This document shows positions 1 through 8,624 of a DNA stretch of 64,000 nt, piece by piece. The notes beneath the pieces are model-generated. The model was not told where the DNA came from and searched no databases. It saw only the letters and a program-made list of their open reading frames with translations. A program made the position numbers and the translations under genes. Origin of the DNA: Agitococcus lubricus (GTDB taxonomy: Bacteria; Pseudomonadota; Gammaproteobacteria; Pseudomonadales; Moraxellaceae); the NCBI RefSeq assembly GCF_003051055.1, contig NZ_QAON01000001.1:496001-560000 (forward strand). Reading direction: 5' to 3'. How positions within the stretch are numbered: position 1 is the stretch's first letter; each line of letters starts with the position of its first letter.

Positions 1-917
1 GCCAAATTGGTTATATGTTTTTGGCTTTAGGGGTAGGCGCATGGCAGGCTTCGGTGTTCCATTTAATGACCCATGCCTTTTTCAAAGCCTTGTTATTCTT
101 ATCCGCAGGGGCAGTCATTATTGCCTGTCACCATGAGCAAAATATTTTCAAAATGGGCGGTTTGTACAAAAAGATTCCGTTTGTCTATGCCTGTTTCTTG
201 ATTGGTGGTGGTGCATTGGCAGCGTTCCCATTCATCACGGTAGGTTTCTACAGTAAAGATGCGATTTTGTTGCAAGCCTACGCCAGTGGTCATACCGATT
301 TATTTTGGGCAGGATTATTAGGTGCGTTGTTTACCTCTATTTATACCTTCCGCTTAATTTATATTGTGTTCCACGGCAAAGAAAATGGTCATGCCCATGA
401 AATTCATGGCGTTTCTTACTGGTTACCTTTAGGGGTGTTATTGGTGTTATCTACTGGCGTAGGTGCCTTTATTCATCAACCTTTAGAAGGTGTATTGCCA
501 GCTTTTGCCAGTCCAATTAGTGAAGAAACCAAACATTTTGTTGAAATCTTAGCGATTGGTACAGGGTTAGTCGGTTTAGCGATTGGTGCTGCCTTATTTA
601 TGGGTGAGCGTCGTATTCCAACCGCGTTAGCGAATAGTTCTATTGGTAAGGCCATCTCCCGTTTGTGGATGGGCGGCTGGGGTTTTGACTGGTTATACGA
701 CCTGTTATTTGTCAAACCTTTCTTATTTATTGCTCATATTAATCGTCATGATGTCATCGACAAAATCATCGGCCTGATTCCTCGTACCGTTCGTGCAGGT
801 AATGAGCTCATGGTTGTCTCTGAAAATGGTCGTTTACGTTGGTATGCAGCCAGTGTTGCCTTAGGTGCCGTTTTAATACTGGGTGTGGTTTTATTTTTGC
901 AAATGAGTAGAGGATAA
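1..917 (+). CDS. nuoL: NADH-quinone oxidoreductase subunit L, C-terminal part
   Basis: This is the C-terminal half of the NuoL antiporter-like subunit of respiratory complex I, an inner-membrane proton-pumping subunit. The frame is open from the first bases (codons QIGYM run into the window), so the gene is truncated by the window edge and its true start lies upstream. The conserved segment FHLMTHAFFKALLFLSAG lies at the beginning, followed by alternating hydrophobic helices, a probable lateral helix region, and a final membrane anchor (VALGAVLILGVVLFLQM). nuoM follows after 8 bases and nuoN after that, the usual end of a nuo operon. Identification is secure from motif and gene order. Confidence 0.96.
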   Translation, partial: QIGYMFLALGVGAWQASVFHLMTHAFFKALLFLSAGAVIIACHHEQNIFKMGGLYKKIPFVYACFLIGGGALAAFPFITVGFYSKDAILLQAYASGHTDLFWAGLLGALFTSIYTFRLIYIVFHGKENGHAHEIHGVSYWLPLGVLLVLSTGVGAFIHQPLEGVLPAFASPISEETKHFVEILAIGTGLVGLAIGAALFMGERRIPTALANSSIGKAISRLWMGGWGFDWLYDLLFVKPFLFIAHINRHDVIDKIIGLIPRTVRAGNELMVVSENGRLRWYAASVALGAVLILGVVLFLQMSRG

Positions 918-925
918 GCCAAACC

Positions 926-2470
926 ATGATTTTATCGGCACTCATTCTGATTCCTTTTATTGGTGGCCTACTCTGTTGGTTAGGCGAGCGTTTAGGTGCA
1001 GGCATTCCACGTTGGATTGCCTTATTTAGTATGGCCGCTGTTTTTGGCTTAGGCGTCATGTTGTGGATGCAAGGTGACTATAGCTTAGCCAATCAAACGG
1101 TGGGCGCACATCCACAATGGCAACTTGAAGAGCGTTATACATGGATTCCCCATTTAGGTGTGAGCATCCATTTAGCCTTAGATGGTTTGTCGCTGTTAAT
1201 GGTGCTGTTGACAGGTTTATTAGGCGTGATGGCGGTTGGCTGTTCTTGGACAGAAATTCAGCGTCATGTCGGCTTCTTCCATCTAAACTTATTATGGAGT
1301 TTAGGCGGTGTGATAGGGGTGTTCCTTGCGATTGATATGTTCTTATTCTTCTTCTTTTGGGAGATGATGTTAGTTCCTATCTACTTTTTGATTGCTTTAT
1401 GGGGACACAAGGGCGCCGATGGCAAGAGCCGTATTCACGCTGCGACCAAGTTTTTTATTTTTACCCAAGCCAGCGGTTTAATTATGCTGGTGGGGGTGTT
1501 GGCCTTAGTGTTAGTCAATTACCAAGCTACAGGTAATTTATCCTTTGACTATCACGACCTACTCAATGCACACCAATACATGAGTTTAGACTTACAAAAA
1601 GTCTTGATGTTGACCTTCTTTATTGCCTTTGCGGTGAAGTTGCCGATTGTGCCTGTACATTCTTGGTTGCCTGATGCCCATGCACAAGCACCGACGGCAG
1701 GTAGTGTCGATTTAGCAGGTATTTTGCTAAAAACGGCTGCTTACGGTCTGTTGCGTTTTGCCTTACCTTTCTTTCCTGAAGCCTCACAATGGTTTGCACC
1801 GATTGCGATGTGGTTGGGTATTTTTGGGATTTTCTACGGGGCATTCCTTGCCTTTGCTCAAACCGATATCAAACGTCTCGTGGCGTATACCAGCATTTCG
1901 CACATGGGTTTTGTTTTAATCGGGATTTATTCGGGCAATTTGCTCACGCTGCAAGGTTTAGTGATTCAAATGTTGGCACACGGGATTTGTGCGGGTGGCC
2001 TATTTATTTTATGTGGCCAATTGTATGAGCGTTTACATACCCGTGACTTGCGCGAAATGGGCGGTTTATGGGGACGTTTTACCTATTTACCACCGCTGTT
2101 AATGTTTTTTGCCGCTGCACTATTGGGTATGCCAGGCACCGCGAACTTTGTTGGCGAGTTCCTGATTTTATTAGGGGCATTTAAGGTTGTGCCAGTCATT
2201 ACCATCATTGCCACCTCGAGCCTGATTTTGGCAGGGGTATATTCCTTAATCATGATTCATCGTGCTTTATTTGGTAAAGGTAAATCCGAAGAACAATTAC
2301 CTGATTTATCTGGTCGTGAACTTGGATTAGTCGTGAGTCTAGTCGCTATTTTATTGTTCTTAGGTTTATATCCACAGCCTGTGCTCAATGTTTCGCATGG
2401 GGCTATGTCTGGCATTCAGCAAGCATATTTGCCGTCGCTCATGCCTACAGCACCGACGATTGCTCCGTGA
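926..2470 (+). CDS. nuoM: NADH-quinone oxidoreductase subunit M
   Basis: NuoM is a 514-residue proton-translocating membrane subunit of complex I. About 14 hydrophobic helices are evident. The key glutamate in FFFFWEMMLVPIYFLIALWG and the lysine in FAVKLPIVPVHSWLPDAHAQ match residues needed for proton transfer in this family. The ATG lies 8 bases after the nuoL stop and 7 bases before the nuoN start (2478), so the three genes are translationally close. Length is normal for the family (about 500 residues). No anomaly is seen. Confidence 0.97.
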   Translation: MILSALILIPFIGGLLCWLGERLGAGIPRWIALFSMAAVFGLGVMLWMQGDYSLANQTVGAHPQWQLEERYTWIPHLGVSIHLALDGLSLLMVLLTGLLGVMAVGCSWTEIQRHVGFFHLNLLWSLGGVIGVFLAIDMFLFFFFWEMMLVPIYFLIALWGHKGADGKSRIHAATKFFIFTQASGLIMLVGVLALVLVNYQATGNLSFDYHDLLNAHQYMSLDLQKVLMLTFFIAFAVKLPIVPVHSWLPDAHAQAPTAGSVDLAGILLKTAAYGLLRFALPFFPEASQWFAPIAMWLGIFGIFYGAFLAFAQTDIKRLVAYTSISHMGFVLIGIYSGNLLTLQGLVIQMLAHGICAGGLFILCGQLYERLHTRDLREMGGLWGRFTYLPPLLMFFAAALLGMPGTANFVGEFLILLGAFKVVPVITIIATSSLILAGVYSLIMIHRALFGKGKSEEQLPDLSGRELGLVVSLVAILLFLGLYPQPVLNVSHGAMSGIQQAYLPSLMPTAPTIAP

Positions 2471-2477
2471 GGTCACC

Positions 2478-3986
2478 ATGAACGTAACGCTTGACACGTT
2501 TTTACCGTTATTACCCATTTTAATTTTATGTACTACGACCGTCATTTTGATGTTGGCCATTTCCTTTGTCCGTCATCATTGGTGGAATGCAACCATCAGT
2601 GTTGTTGGCCTAAACTTGGCTTTAGTGAGTACCGTACTGTTAGGTTTAGCCAAACCAGCAGGTTTAGCCGCTATCGTTAGTCAGTTAGGTATTCCACAAT
2701 TTGCACCTGCGCCTGTGATGTCCTTATTGGTGGTAGATGCCTATGCTTATTTTTATATGACCTTGATTTTGGTGGCTGCTTTAGCTTGTACCACCTTAAC
2801 CCATGCATTTTTAGAGCGTTATCAAATTAACCGCGAAGAAATGTATCTGTTGTTGTTGATGGCAACTACAGGGGCGTTGGTATTGGTATGTAGTCGTCAC
2901 ATGACTTCATTCTTTATCGGTTTAGAGTTAATGTCAGTGCCTGTCTATGGCATGGTGGCTTATACCTATCACCGTAGTCGCTCCTTAGAAAGTGGGGTGA
3001 AGTACCTTGTTTTATCAGCGACTGCGTCGGCTTTTATGCTGTTTGGTATGGCGTTAATTTATGCACAAACAGGCACTTTAGCGTTTTCGGGCGTGAGTGA
3101 GCAGTTAGCAGGTGGCGCAAAAATGGGGACATTAGCCAGCTTTGGTGTGGGGATGATTATCATTGCCCTCTGCTTTAAGTTGTCCTTAGCTCCGTTCCAT
3201 TTGTGGACACCTGACGTCTATCAAGGTTCACCTGCACCTGTTGGCGCATTTTTAGCGACCATTAGTAAAATTGCGGTCTTTGCCGTGATGATTCGTTTCT
3301 TAGTCGAAACACCGTTTGAGTACACCTTGCCCTTGCGTGAAGTATTTACCATTGTGGCGGTATTGTCGATTGTGGTCGGTAACTTATTGGCTTTACGTCA
3401 AAATAATCTCAAACGTCTATTGGGCTACTCCTCAATTGCACATTTTGGTTATTTATTAGTAGCCATTGCGTCGGGTGGAGCGACAGCCTTAGAAACCACG
3501 CATGTCTATTTATTGACCTATGTCTTAACCTCATTGGGCGCATTTGGTGTCGTCACCCTGATGTCTTCGGCAGAAAAGGACGAAGATGCAGACAGCTTAC
3601 AACATTACCGTGGCCTATTTTGGCGTCGTCCCTATTTAACGGCGGTAATGACGGTGATGATGTTATCCTTAGCGGGCATCCCACTGACTGCGGGTTTTAT
3701 GGGTAAGTTTTATGTGGTGTTGACGGGCGTGAACACGGGTAGTTGGGGTTTACTGACTGCGGTGGTGCTAGGCAGTGCCATAGGCTTGTACTATTACTTG
3801 CGGGTGATGGTCACGCTGTACATGGCAAGCTCAAACATGCCTAAACATGATGCGGATAGCCACTGGGGCGAACGTGCTGGTGGTCTGATGGTATTAGGTG
3901 TAGCAGGTTTAGTCTTGTTTATTGGTATTTACCCACAACCTGCCCTAGAGTTTGTGCGTATGGCTAAATTATTGATTATTCAATAA
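2478..3986 (+). CDS. nuoN: NADH-quinone oxidoreductase subunit N
   Basis: NuoN is the third antiporter-like complex I subunit. I start it at ATG 2478 (MNVTLDTFLPLLP), giving 502 residues; the open frame reaches back to 2388, but that would overlap nuoM heavily and adds a non-membrane leader unlike the family. Typical motifs are FFIGLELMSVPVYGMVAY and CFKLSLAPFHLWTPDVYQG, with the conserved Glu and Lys of proton transfer. It is the last gene of the nuo operon, followed by an intrinsic terminator at 4016-4044. Confidence 0.96.
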   Translation: MNVTLDTFLPLLPILILCTTTVILMLAISFVRHHWWNATISVVGLNLALVSTVLLGLAKPAGLAAIVSQLGIPQFAPAPVMSLLVVDAYAYFYMTLILVAALACTTLTHAFLERYQINREEMYLLLLMATTGALVLVCSRHMTSFFIGLELMSVPVYGMVAYTYHRSRSLESGVKYLVLSATASAFMLFGMALIYAQTGTLAFSGVSEQLAGGAKMGTLASFGVGMIIIALCFKLSLAPFHLWTPDVYQGSPAPVGAFLATISKIAVFAVMIRFLVETPFEYTLPLREVFTIVAVLSIVVGNLLALRQNNLKRLLGYSSIAHFGYLLVAIASGGATALETTHVYLLTYVLTSLGAFGVVTLMSSAEKDEDADSLQHYRGLFWRRPYLTAVMTVMMLSLAGIPLTAGFMGKFYVVLTGVNTGSWGLLTAVVLGSAIGLYYYLRVMVTLYMASSNMPKHDADSHWGERAGGLMVLGVAGLVLFIGIYPQPALEFVRMAKLLIIQ

Positions 3987-4015
3987 ATGTTTTAGTGTAT
4001 ACAGCAAATGAAGAA

Positions 4016-4044
4016 AAGCCTCATCCATAGATGGGGCTTTTTTT
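4016..4044 (+). terminator. Rho-independent terminator of the nuo operon
   Basis: AAGCCTCAT (4016-4024) pairs with ATGGGGCTT (4031-4039; one G-T wobble) across a 6-nt loop and is followed by a run of T. It lies 30 bases after nuoN, so it probably ends the nuo transcript. Confidence 0.85.
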
Positions 4045-4321
4045 ATGGCTCATGGGTGGGATGGCTTGTAGAGACTAGACAGTATAAATGTGATGATAAC
4101 CACAAATTTTATATGTGTATTATCTGTGCGATGGAGTGATGCGCTATACAAGTAAAATGATTATATATCCATAGTCATGGTTTATTTTGTATCAGCTAAA
4201 AAGTAATTAACAAAATTGATAAAAATCATAGATATGTCACTGAATCTAAGAGCGGAGCAGCTTTTAAGTTTCTTGCAAAAAACCTATCTATGACACATTT
4301 TTTGTCCCAAGGAGCATCGGT
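4045..4321. other. Intergenic region before ompW-like gene
   Basis: This AT-rich stretch has no convincing ORF or repeat. The AAGGAG ribosome binding site of the next gene lies at about 4309-4314; the promoter should lie upstream but no single -10/-35 pair stands out. Confidence 0.5.
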
Positions 4322-4933
4322 ATGCGTACTTTAGTTGCATGTTTACTCAGTTCTTTTATGGTTTTTCCTGTTCTGGCACAAGCAGAATCACCGTGGTCAG
4401 TAAAAATTGGCGGCAGTTATGTAATTCCCAAAAGTAATAATGGCGCTTTAGCAGGTGGTGCAGTAGAGGCAGATGTCAGCTCGGAGTTAGGTTTGACACC
4501 CTCCATACAATATCAATTTAGCCCCAATATTGTGGGTGAAGTCCTATTAGCGATACCCTTTGAGCACGAAGTCAAAGACTCACTGACGGGCGATAAAGTA
4601 GCGACTTTTAAGCATTTACCACCAACTTTTTTTGCAAAATATTTACTAACACCTAATGAGGCGTTGTCCCCTTATGTCGGCTTAGGTCTAAATTACACCT
4701 TAGTCTATGATGAAGAGCTTGATGGCGGCGGTGGTAAATTAAAAGGGGATGATAGTTTTGGTTTGGCAGCGACCGCAGGTGTTGAGTACCGTCCTACCAA
4801 TAGCTCATGGGGCGTTGCACTAGACATTCGTTATATTAAAATTAAAAGTGATTTAACCTTAGATGGTAAAGATATCGGTAGCTTGACCGTTGATCCTTTA
4901 GTCGTCGGTGTCAGTGCCGCTTACCATTACTGA
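4322..4933 (+). CDS. OmpW family outer membrane beta-barrel protein
   Basis: A 203-residue protein with a clear Sec signal peptide (MRTLVACLLSSFMVFPVLAQA, cut about residue 21). The mature part alternates hydrophobic strands with short turns: it opens with SPWSVKIGGSYVIPKSNN, has the segment SPYVGLGLNYTLVYDEE in the middle and ends in an aromatic strand (VVGVSAAYHY), as expected of the eight-stranded OmpW/AlkL barrel. The family forms small channels for hydrophobic compounds in the outer membrane. AAGGAG stands 7 bases before the ATG. The gene appears monocistronic, between the nuo terminator and a convergent gene. The exact substrate cannot be told. Confidence 0.85.
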   Translation: MRTLVACLLSSFMVFPVLAQAESPWSVKIGGSYVIPKSNNGALAGGAVEADVSSELGLTPSIQYQFSPNIVGEVLLAIPFEHEVKDSLTGDKVATFKHLPPTFFAKYLLTPNEALSPYVGLGLNYTLVYDEELDGGGGKLKGDDSFGLAATAGVEYRPTNSSWGVALDIRYIKIKSDLTLDGKDIGSLTVDPLVVGVSAAYHY

Positions 4934-5114
4934 TGTTAGTTTGGTGCACTCACTGTTTTGTTCATCAACCTCTAGACGTAGGTAGGTCAGTGCAATAACT
5001 GCATTTTTTACCCCAACTCAATCCCCCCTGAATAAGGGGTATGCCGAAGACGGGGAGAAAATGTCAATAGAAAAGTTATAAATGCGGAAGTTATCCAAAT
5101 GTCGGCTTTTTTAT

Positions 5115-5588
5115 TTACAGATTTAAATCACTTAAACTAGGATGATCGTCAGGACGACGGCCTAATGGCCAAAAGAATAAACGCTCGGACGCTTTAATGG
5201 GCAAATCATTAATGCTAGCAAAACGACGCTGCATTAAGCCTTGTTCATTAAATTCCCAATTTTCATTGCCATAAGAGCGATACCACTGACCACTATCATC
5301 ATGCCATTCATAGGCAAAACGTACCGCAATACGATTGCCATCAAATGCCCATAATTCTTTAATTAAGCGATATTCCAGTTCACGCGCCCATTTTCGGGTT
5401 AAAAACTCAATAATTTGTGGTCGACCACGCGGAAATTCAGCACGGTTACGCCATTGACTATCTTCGGTATACACCAAAGACACACGTTGAGGATCACGGC
5501 TATTCCAACCATCTTCAGCCATCCGTACTTTTTGAATAGCGGTTTCACGGGTAAAAGGAGGAACAGGTGGACGAATTTCGTGAGTCAT
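5115..5588 (-). CDS. NTF2-like protein, DUF1348 family
   Basis: A 157-residue small cone-shaped NTF2-like protein. It carries the strongly conserved family blocks: [58 protein letters not shown] and a C-terminal [15 protein letters not shown]. The biochemical role of DUF1348 is not established; members are widespread and often sit near redox or detoxification genes. Here it is the distal gene of a minus-strand group with PNPOx-like, glutaredoxin and AhpD-like genes divergent from a LysR regulator. A repeat copy (5604-5704) lies immediately upstream. Family assignment is confident, function unknown. Confidence 0.85.
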   Translation of the reverse strand: MTHEIRPPVPPFTRETAIQKVRMAEDGWNSRDPQRVSLVYTEDSQWRNRAEFPRGRPQIIEFLTRKWARELEYRLIKELWAFDGNRIAVRFAYEWHDDSGQWYRSYGNENWEFNEQGLMQRRFASINDLPIKASERLFFWPLGRRPDDHPSLSDLNL

Positions 5589-5603
5589 TATCGTATTCCT
5601 TTT

Positions 5604-5704
5604 TAGGACTTACGCGGTTATCGCTTATTTGCTCGCATTTAAATCGTTTTTAACGATTTTATGCTCACAAAACGCGCTAATTTCGGGGAAATGCGTCAGT
5701 CCTA
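5604..5704. repeat. MITE-like repeat family A, copy 1
   Basis: A 101-bp element bounded by inverted ends TAGGACTTACGC and GCGTCAGTCCTA (one mismatch), with a small central palindrome (AAATCGTT/AACGATTT). It is the reverse complement of the copy at 6816-6915 and is related to the copy at 52421-52544. It lies between two genes of one probable operon. Confidence 0.85.
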
Positions 5705-5710
5705 TTTTGC

Positions 5711-6355
5711 TTAAGGTTTAAATAGTTCAGCACCACCAGAGTGTAATGCGCGCTGCTGGTTTTGGAGCTGTATTTTGAGTTGTGCAACCTGTTGATGTAA
5801 GTCTGCTAATTGTTCAGTGAGTTCATCTTCACTATAACGGGGCGTAATATGTTTTGGACAATTCCAGTCCCATGCCTCAACACGAATTAAAATACCACGT
5901 TCAACAGGCGCACGGTAATCAGGCATCTCTAATTGTGCTAATAACTCTGGATGATCATCAGCATGAATAATCTGTGTCGTTCCCCAAAGTTTTAAGCGAC
6001 GTTTATTGGGGTAATCCATCAAAAATAAGGAAATTTTATGATTGGCAGTCAGGTTGCCAACACTCAGGTATTGCCGATTTCCAGAAAGATCGGCATAACC
6101 CAAGGTACGACTGTCTAAGGCTTTTAAAAATCCACGTGCACCACCACGATGTTGCACATACGGCCAACCTTCTTCGTTAACGGTTGCCTGATAAAAGCTA
6201 TTACGTTCGGCAATAAAAGCAATTTCACGGGCAGTGAGTTCGTTACGAGGATCAGTCGCCAGTTCAAAGCCTCGGTTTGCCTCACGACTGCCGTAACGTG
6301 TTTGTGCCGATTTAACGGCTGGCGTAAAAGTTAATTCAGCAAAAGCACGGGGCAT
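5711..6355 (-). CDS. Pyridoxamine 5'-phosphate oxidase-like FMN-binding protein
   Basis: A 214-residue protein starting at ATG 6355 (MPRAFAELTFTP), preceded by GGAG on the minus strand; the open frame continues six codons upstream to a TTG, which is less likely. It has the split-barrel flavin-binding fold signature of the PNPOx-like superfamily: FIAERNSFYQATVNEEGWPYVQHRGG, then GYADLSGNRQYLSVGNL and RRLKLWGT. Residues about 175-210 form a Gln-rich coiled coil (EQLADLHQQVAQLKIQLQ). These proteins reduce or bind small substrates with FMN or F420; the substrate is not predictable. It sits between a glutaredoxin and an NTF2-like gene on the same strand. Confidence 0.82.
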   Translation of the reverse strand: MPRAFAELTFTPAVKSAQTRYGSREANRGFELATDPRNELTAREIAFIAERNSFYQATVNEEGWPYVQHRGGARGFLKALDSRTLGYADLSGNRQYLSVGNLTANHKISLFLMDYPNKRRLKLWGTTQIIHADDHPELLAQLEMPDYRAPVERGILIRVEAWDWNCPKHITPRYSEDELTEQLADLHQQVAQLKIQLQNQQRALHSGGAELFKP

Positions 6356-6418
6356 GATAGTTCTCCAAACCAAGGGGTGAACGCGCTTATACCAATCGTT
6401 AAAAATAAATGATCATGA

Positions 6419-6506
6419 GTAGCCTGTGTGAAGTGCAACGTAACACAGGATTTCCTACATTAACTCTTTGTTTTTCCTGTATTTCGCTACGCTACATACA
6501 GGCTAC
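6419..6506. repeat. Imperfect palindromic repeat (REP-like)
   Basis: GTAGCCTGTGTG at 6419 is mirrored by the complement of CATACAGGCTAC ending at 6506, with further pairing inside (ACACAGGA / TCCTGTAT region). The whole could fold as a long imperfect hairpin between the glutaredoxin and PNPOx-like genes. I see no second copy in this window. Confidence 0.65.
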
Positions 6507-6512
6507 AAATAT

Positions 6513-6791
6513 TTAACTTAGTTCTGACGAATGGTATGAGTTGTTAATCAGTTTTAGCAATTCGCCACTCTGTTCATAAGCAACTAAATCATTAAAGCCA
6601 CCAATATGAACATCGCCAACAAAAATTTGCGGTACAGTACGACGGCCACTACGTGTAATCATAGACTCTAATTGAGTATCTGATTGATCAACACGGATTT
6701 TTTCAACCGTTGCACCCACCCGTTTTAATAAATTCTCGGCTTGCACACACCAAGGGCAAGTACCTGTACTATAGACGGTGACAGCAGTCAT
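6513..6791 (-). CDS. grxC: Glutaredoxin, GrxC type
   Basis: A 92-residue dithiol glutaredoxin that reduces disulfides with glutathione in the cytoplasm. The active site is CPWC (C12, C15) rather than the commoner CPYC. The cis-proline motif TVPQIF and the glutathione-binding GGFNDL follow at the expected positions. It lies within a minus-strand cluster of redox genes, about 150 bases upstream of the PNPOx-like gene. Because the main housekeeping grxC often neighbours secB, this may instead be an accessory paralog; the gene symbol denotes the subfamily. Confidence 0.88.
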   Translation of the reverse strand: MTAVTVYSTGTCPWCVQAENLLKRVGATVEKIRVDQSDTQLESMITRSGRRTVPQIFVGDVHIGGFNDLVAYEQSGELLKLINNSYHSSELS

Positions 6792-6815
6792 GATGGTTCT
6801 CCTCAGAGTTAAAGG

Positions 6816-6915
6816 TGGACTTACGCATTTCGCTGAAATTAGCGCGTTTTGCGAATATAAAACCGTTGAAAACGGTTGAAATGTGAGTAAATAAGCGATA
6901 ACCGCGTAAGTCCTA
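6816..6915. repeat. MITE-like repeat family A, copy 2
   Basis: A 100-bp element with ends GGACTTACGC (6817-6826) and GCGTAAGTCCTA (6904-6915) and a central AACCGTT/AACGGTT palindrome. It is in inverted orientation relative to copy 1 at 5604-5704. It separates the AhpD-like gene from the glutaredoxin gene. Confidence 0.85.
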
Positions 6916-6923
6916 AAAAATGC

Positions 6924-7463
6924 TTAGATAGTTAAAGCGACTTTTGGAAAGTCAATGTCAACACGGCTGGCTTTACCAATTAAGTTGGTTAAGAAATTCA
7001 GGCCAACGTGGGTAATTACTTCAACGATATCACTATCGCTATAGCCTGCTTGACACATCGCTTGAATTTCACCTGTCGTGACTTCACCTTTGTGTTCAAT
7101 CAACGCACGGGCAAATTGCACAGCAACAGCAGCTTTTGCGTCTTGGCTGCCACCTGCGCGATTTGCGGCCATTTCTTCATTGTCTAAGCCAGTTTTGCGG
7201 CCAATGGCGGTGTGTGCAGAAACACAATATTCACAAGTGTTTTGTTGAGCAATCGCTAAGGCAATACGCTCACGAGTGGCGGCATCTAAACTGCCTTCAT
7301 TAGCAATACTGTGGAAGCCTAAAAAAGCACGCAATGCAGCAGGAGAATTAGCAAAAATTTTTAAGAAGTTTGGCACCATGCCGAGTTTCTGTTGGATGGC
7401 ATCAAACAATGCTAATTGTTCTTGGTTAGCAGTTGCCTTAGTGACAGTGTTAATACGGCTCAT
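6924..7463 (-). CDS. AhpD-like / carboxymuconolactone decarboxylase family protein
   Basis: A 179-residue all-helical protein of the AhpD-like superfamily. The catalytic signature CEYCVSAHT (C77, C80, H84) with the upstream RERIALAIAQ helix indicates alkylhydroperoxidase-type thiol chemistry. It is the first gene of a minus-strand cluster and starts 136 bases from a divergent LysR gene, so it is the likely principal regulatory target. The spacing region holds a 27-bp palindrome (7533-7559). Peroxidase activity is inferred from the motif, not shown. Confidence 0.88.
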   Translation of the reverse strand: MSRINTVTKATANQEQLALFDAIQQKLGMVPNFLKIFANSPAALRAFLGFHSIANEGSLDAATRERIALAIAQQNTCEYCVSAHTAIGRKTGLDNEEMAANRAGGSQDAKAAVAVQFARALIEHKGEVTTGEIQAMCQAGYSDSDIVEVITHVGLNFLTNLIGKASRVDIDFPKVALTI

Positions 7464-7532
7464 GATTTTTTCCTCGCTTAGGCTTGTTGGTGTGGGTATA
7501 GTGATATAGTTTATTTTTTTAAAGAATCCTTG

Positions 7533-7559
7533 TTTTAGGTAATTATTTATTGCCTAAAA
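7533..7559. promoter_or_regulatory. Candidate LysR-type operator
   Basis: TTTTAGG..AAT (7533-7543) is mirrored by ATT.CCTAAAA (7549-7559) around a 5-base centre in the divergent intergenic region. LysR regulators usually bind interrupted dyads of this kind (T-N11-A core). Its position between the LysR gene and its neighbour fits autoregulation and control of the redox cluster. Confidence 0.6.
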
Positions 7560-7599
7560 TGGAATAATGATGGTATTAAAGAGAAAAAAAGGGAAATAT

Positions 7600-8499
7600 A
7601 TGGATCGTTTAGACTTAATGACGATTTTTGTCGCTGTTGCTGAAGCCGAAAGTTTTTCGGGTGGAGCAAGACGTTTGGCGATGTCACCACCTGCCGTCAC
7701 CAGAGCCATCTCAGCTTTAGAAAGTCGGTTGGCGGTTAAATTATTAGATAGAACAACACGTTATGTTCGAGTAACCGAGTTAGGTCAACGCTATTTGGAT
7801 GATGCTCGGCGTATTATTGCCGAAGTTGATGAAGCCGAAGATGCCTTGGTTGGCATTAATGGCACGCCCAAAGGGCAATTAACCCTAACCGCACCCGTCT
7901 TATTTGGCAAAATGTTTGTCATGCCTGTGGTTGTTGAATATTTACAACGTTATCCCAGCATGGATGTCAGTGCCTTGTTTTTAGATCGTGTGGTTAACAT
8001 GATGGAAGAAGGCGTAGATGTGGGCATTCGGGTTGGTGAATTACCAGATTCCAGTTTAAAGGCGGTGCGTATCGGGCAAATCCGTCGGGTGTTATGTGCC
8101 TCACCACAATATTTGGCGGAATATGGTGTGCCTAATCATCCTCATGATTTGCAACAGCATCGAATTGTTGCGGCAACGGGGGTAACACCCAGCGTGGAAT
8201 GGAAATTTTGGCAAGAGCAACAAGCTTTGTCGGTACGTTTGCGACCACGTTTAACGGTGACCACCAATGATGGTGCGATTGAATCTGCCTTAGCAGGCTT
8301 TGGTGTGACACGTTTAATGTCGTATCAAATTGCGCACTTTGTCGAGAGTGGTCAATTACAGATTTTATTGCCCGATTTTGAGTCAGCACCCTTACCGATT
8401 CATGTCTTGCATCGTGAAGGTCGACATAAATCGGCGCGTGTGCGTAGTTTTGTCGATTTAGTCGTTGAACGTTTACGCCAAGAAAAAGCCTTGAGTTAA
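7600..8499 (+). CDS. LysR family transcriptional regulator
   Basis: A 299-residue LysR-type regulator from ATG 7600 (MDRLDLMTIFVAVAEAESFS), preceded by AGGGA; the frame also opens at 7567, but that adds a lysine-rich leader unlike the family. The N-terminal winged helix-turn-helix is clear (AARRLAMSPPAVTRAISALE-like region, residues about 18-40, actual text GARRLAMSPPAVTRAISALE). The C-terminal co-inducer domain follows (LTAPVLFGKMFVMPVV onward). It is divergent from the AhpD-like/Grx/PNPOx/DUF1348 cluster, which it probably regulates. The inducer is unknown. Confidence 0.92.
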   Translation: MDRLDLMTIFVAVAEAESFSGGARRLAMSPPAVTRAISALESRLAVKLLDRTTRYVRVTELGQRYLDDARRIIAEVDEAEDALVGINGTPKGQLTLTAPVLFGKMFVMPVVVEYLQRYPSMDVSALFLDRVVNMMEEGVDVGIRVGELPDSSLKAVRIGQIRRVLCASPQYLAEYGVPNHPHDLQQHRIVAATGVTPSVEWKFWQEQQALSVRLRPRLTVTTNDGAIESALAGFGVTRLMSYQIAHFVESGQLQILLPDFESAPLPIHVLHREGRHKSARVRSFVDLVVERLRQEKALS

Positions 8500-8624
8500 T
8501 CGCATTAAAATTATTGCAAAAATAACAATTATGATTTGCTTTTTATAGGTATTCTCGTTAATTAAAGAAATAATCACAATAGCACTCATCAAATAGTATT
8601 TATCTTCATCAAAAGGGTAAAACC

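Noticed and set aside
2388-2477. Longer NuoN start inside nuoM
   Set aside because: The extension overlaps nuoM in another frame and the internal ATG at 2478 gives the normal NuoN start and length.
5604-6915. Composite transposon formed by the two inverted family A copies
   Set aside because: The third copy at 52421 has no such arrangement, no transposase lies between, and both genes inside belong to the neighbouring redox cluster.
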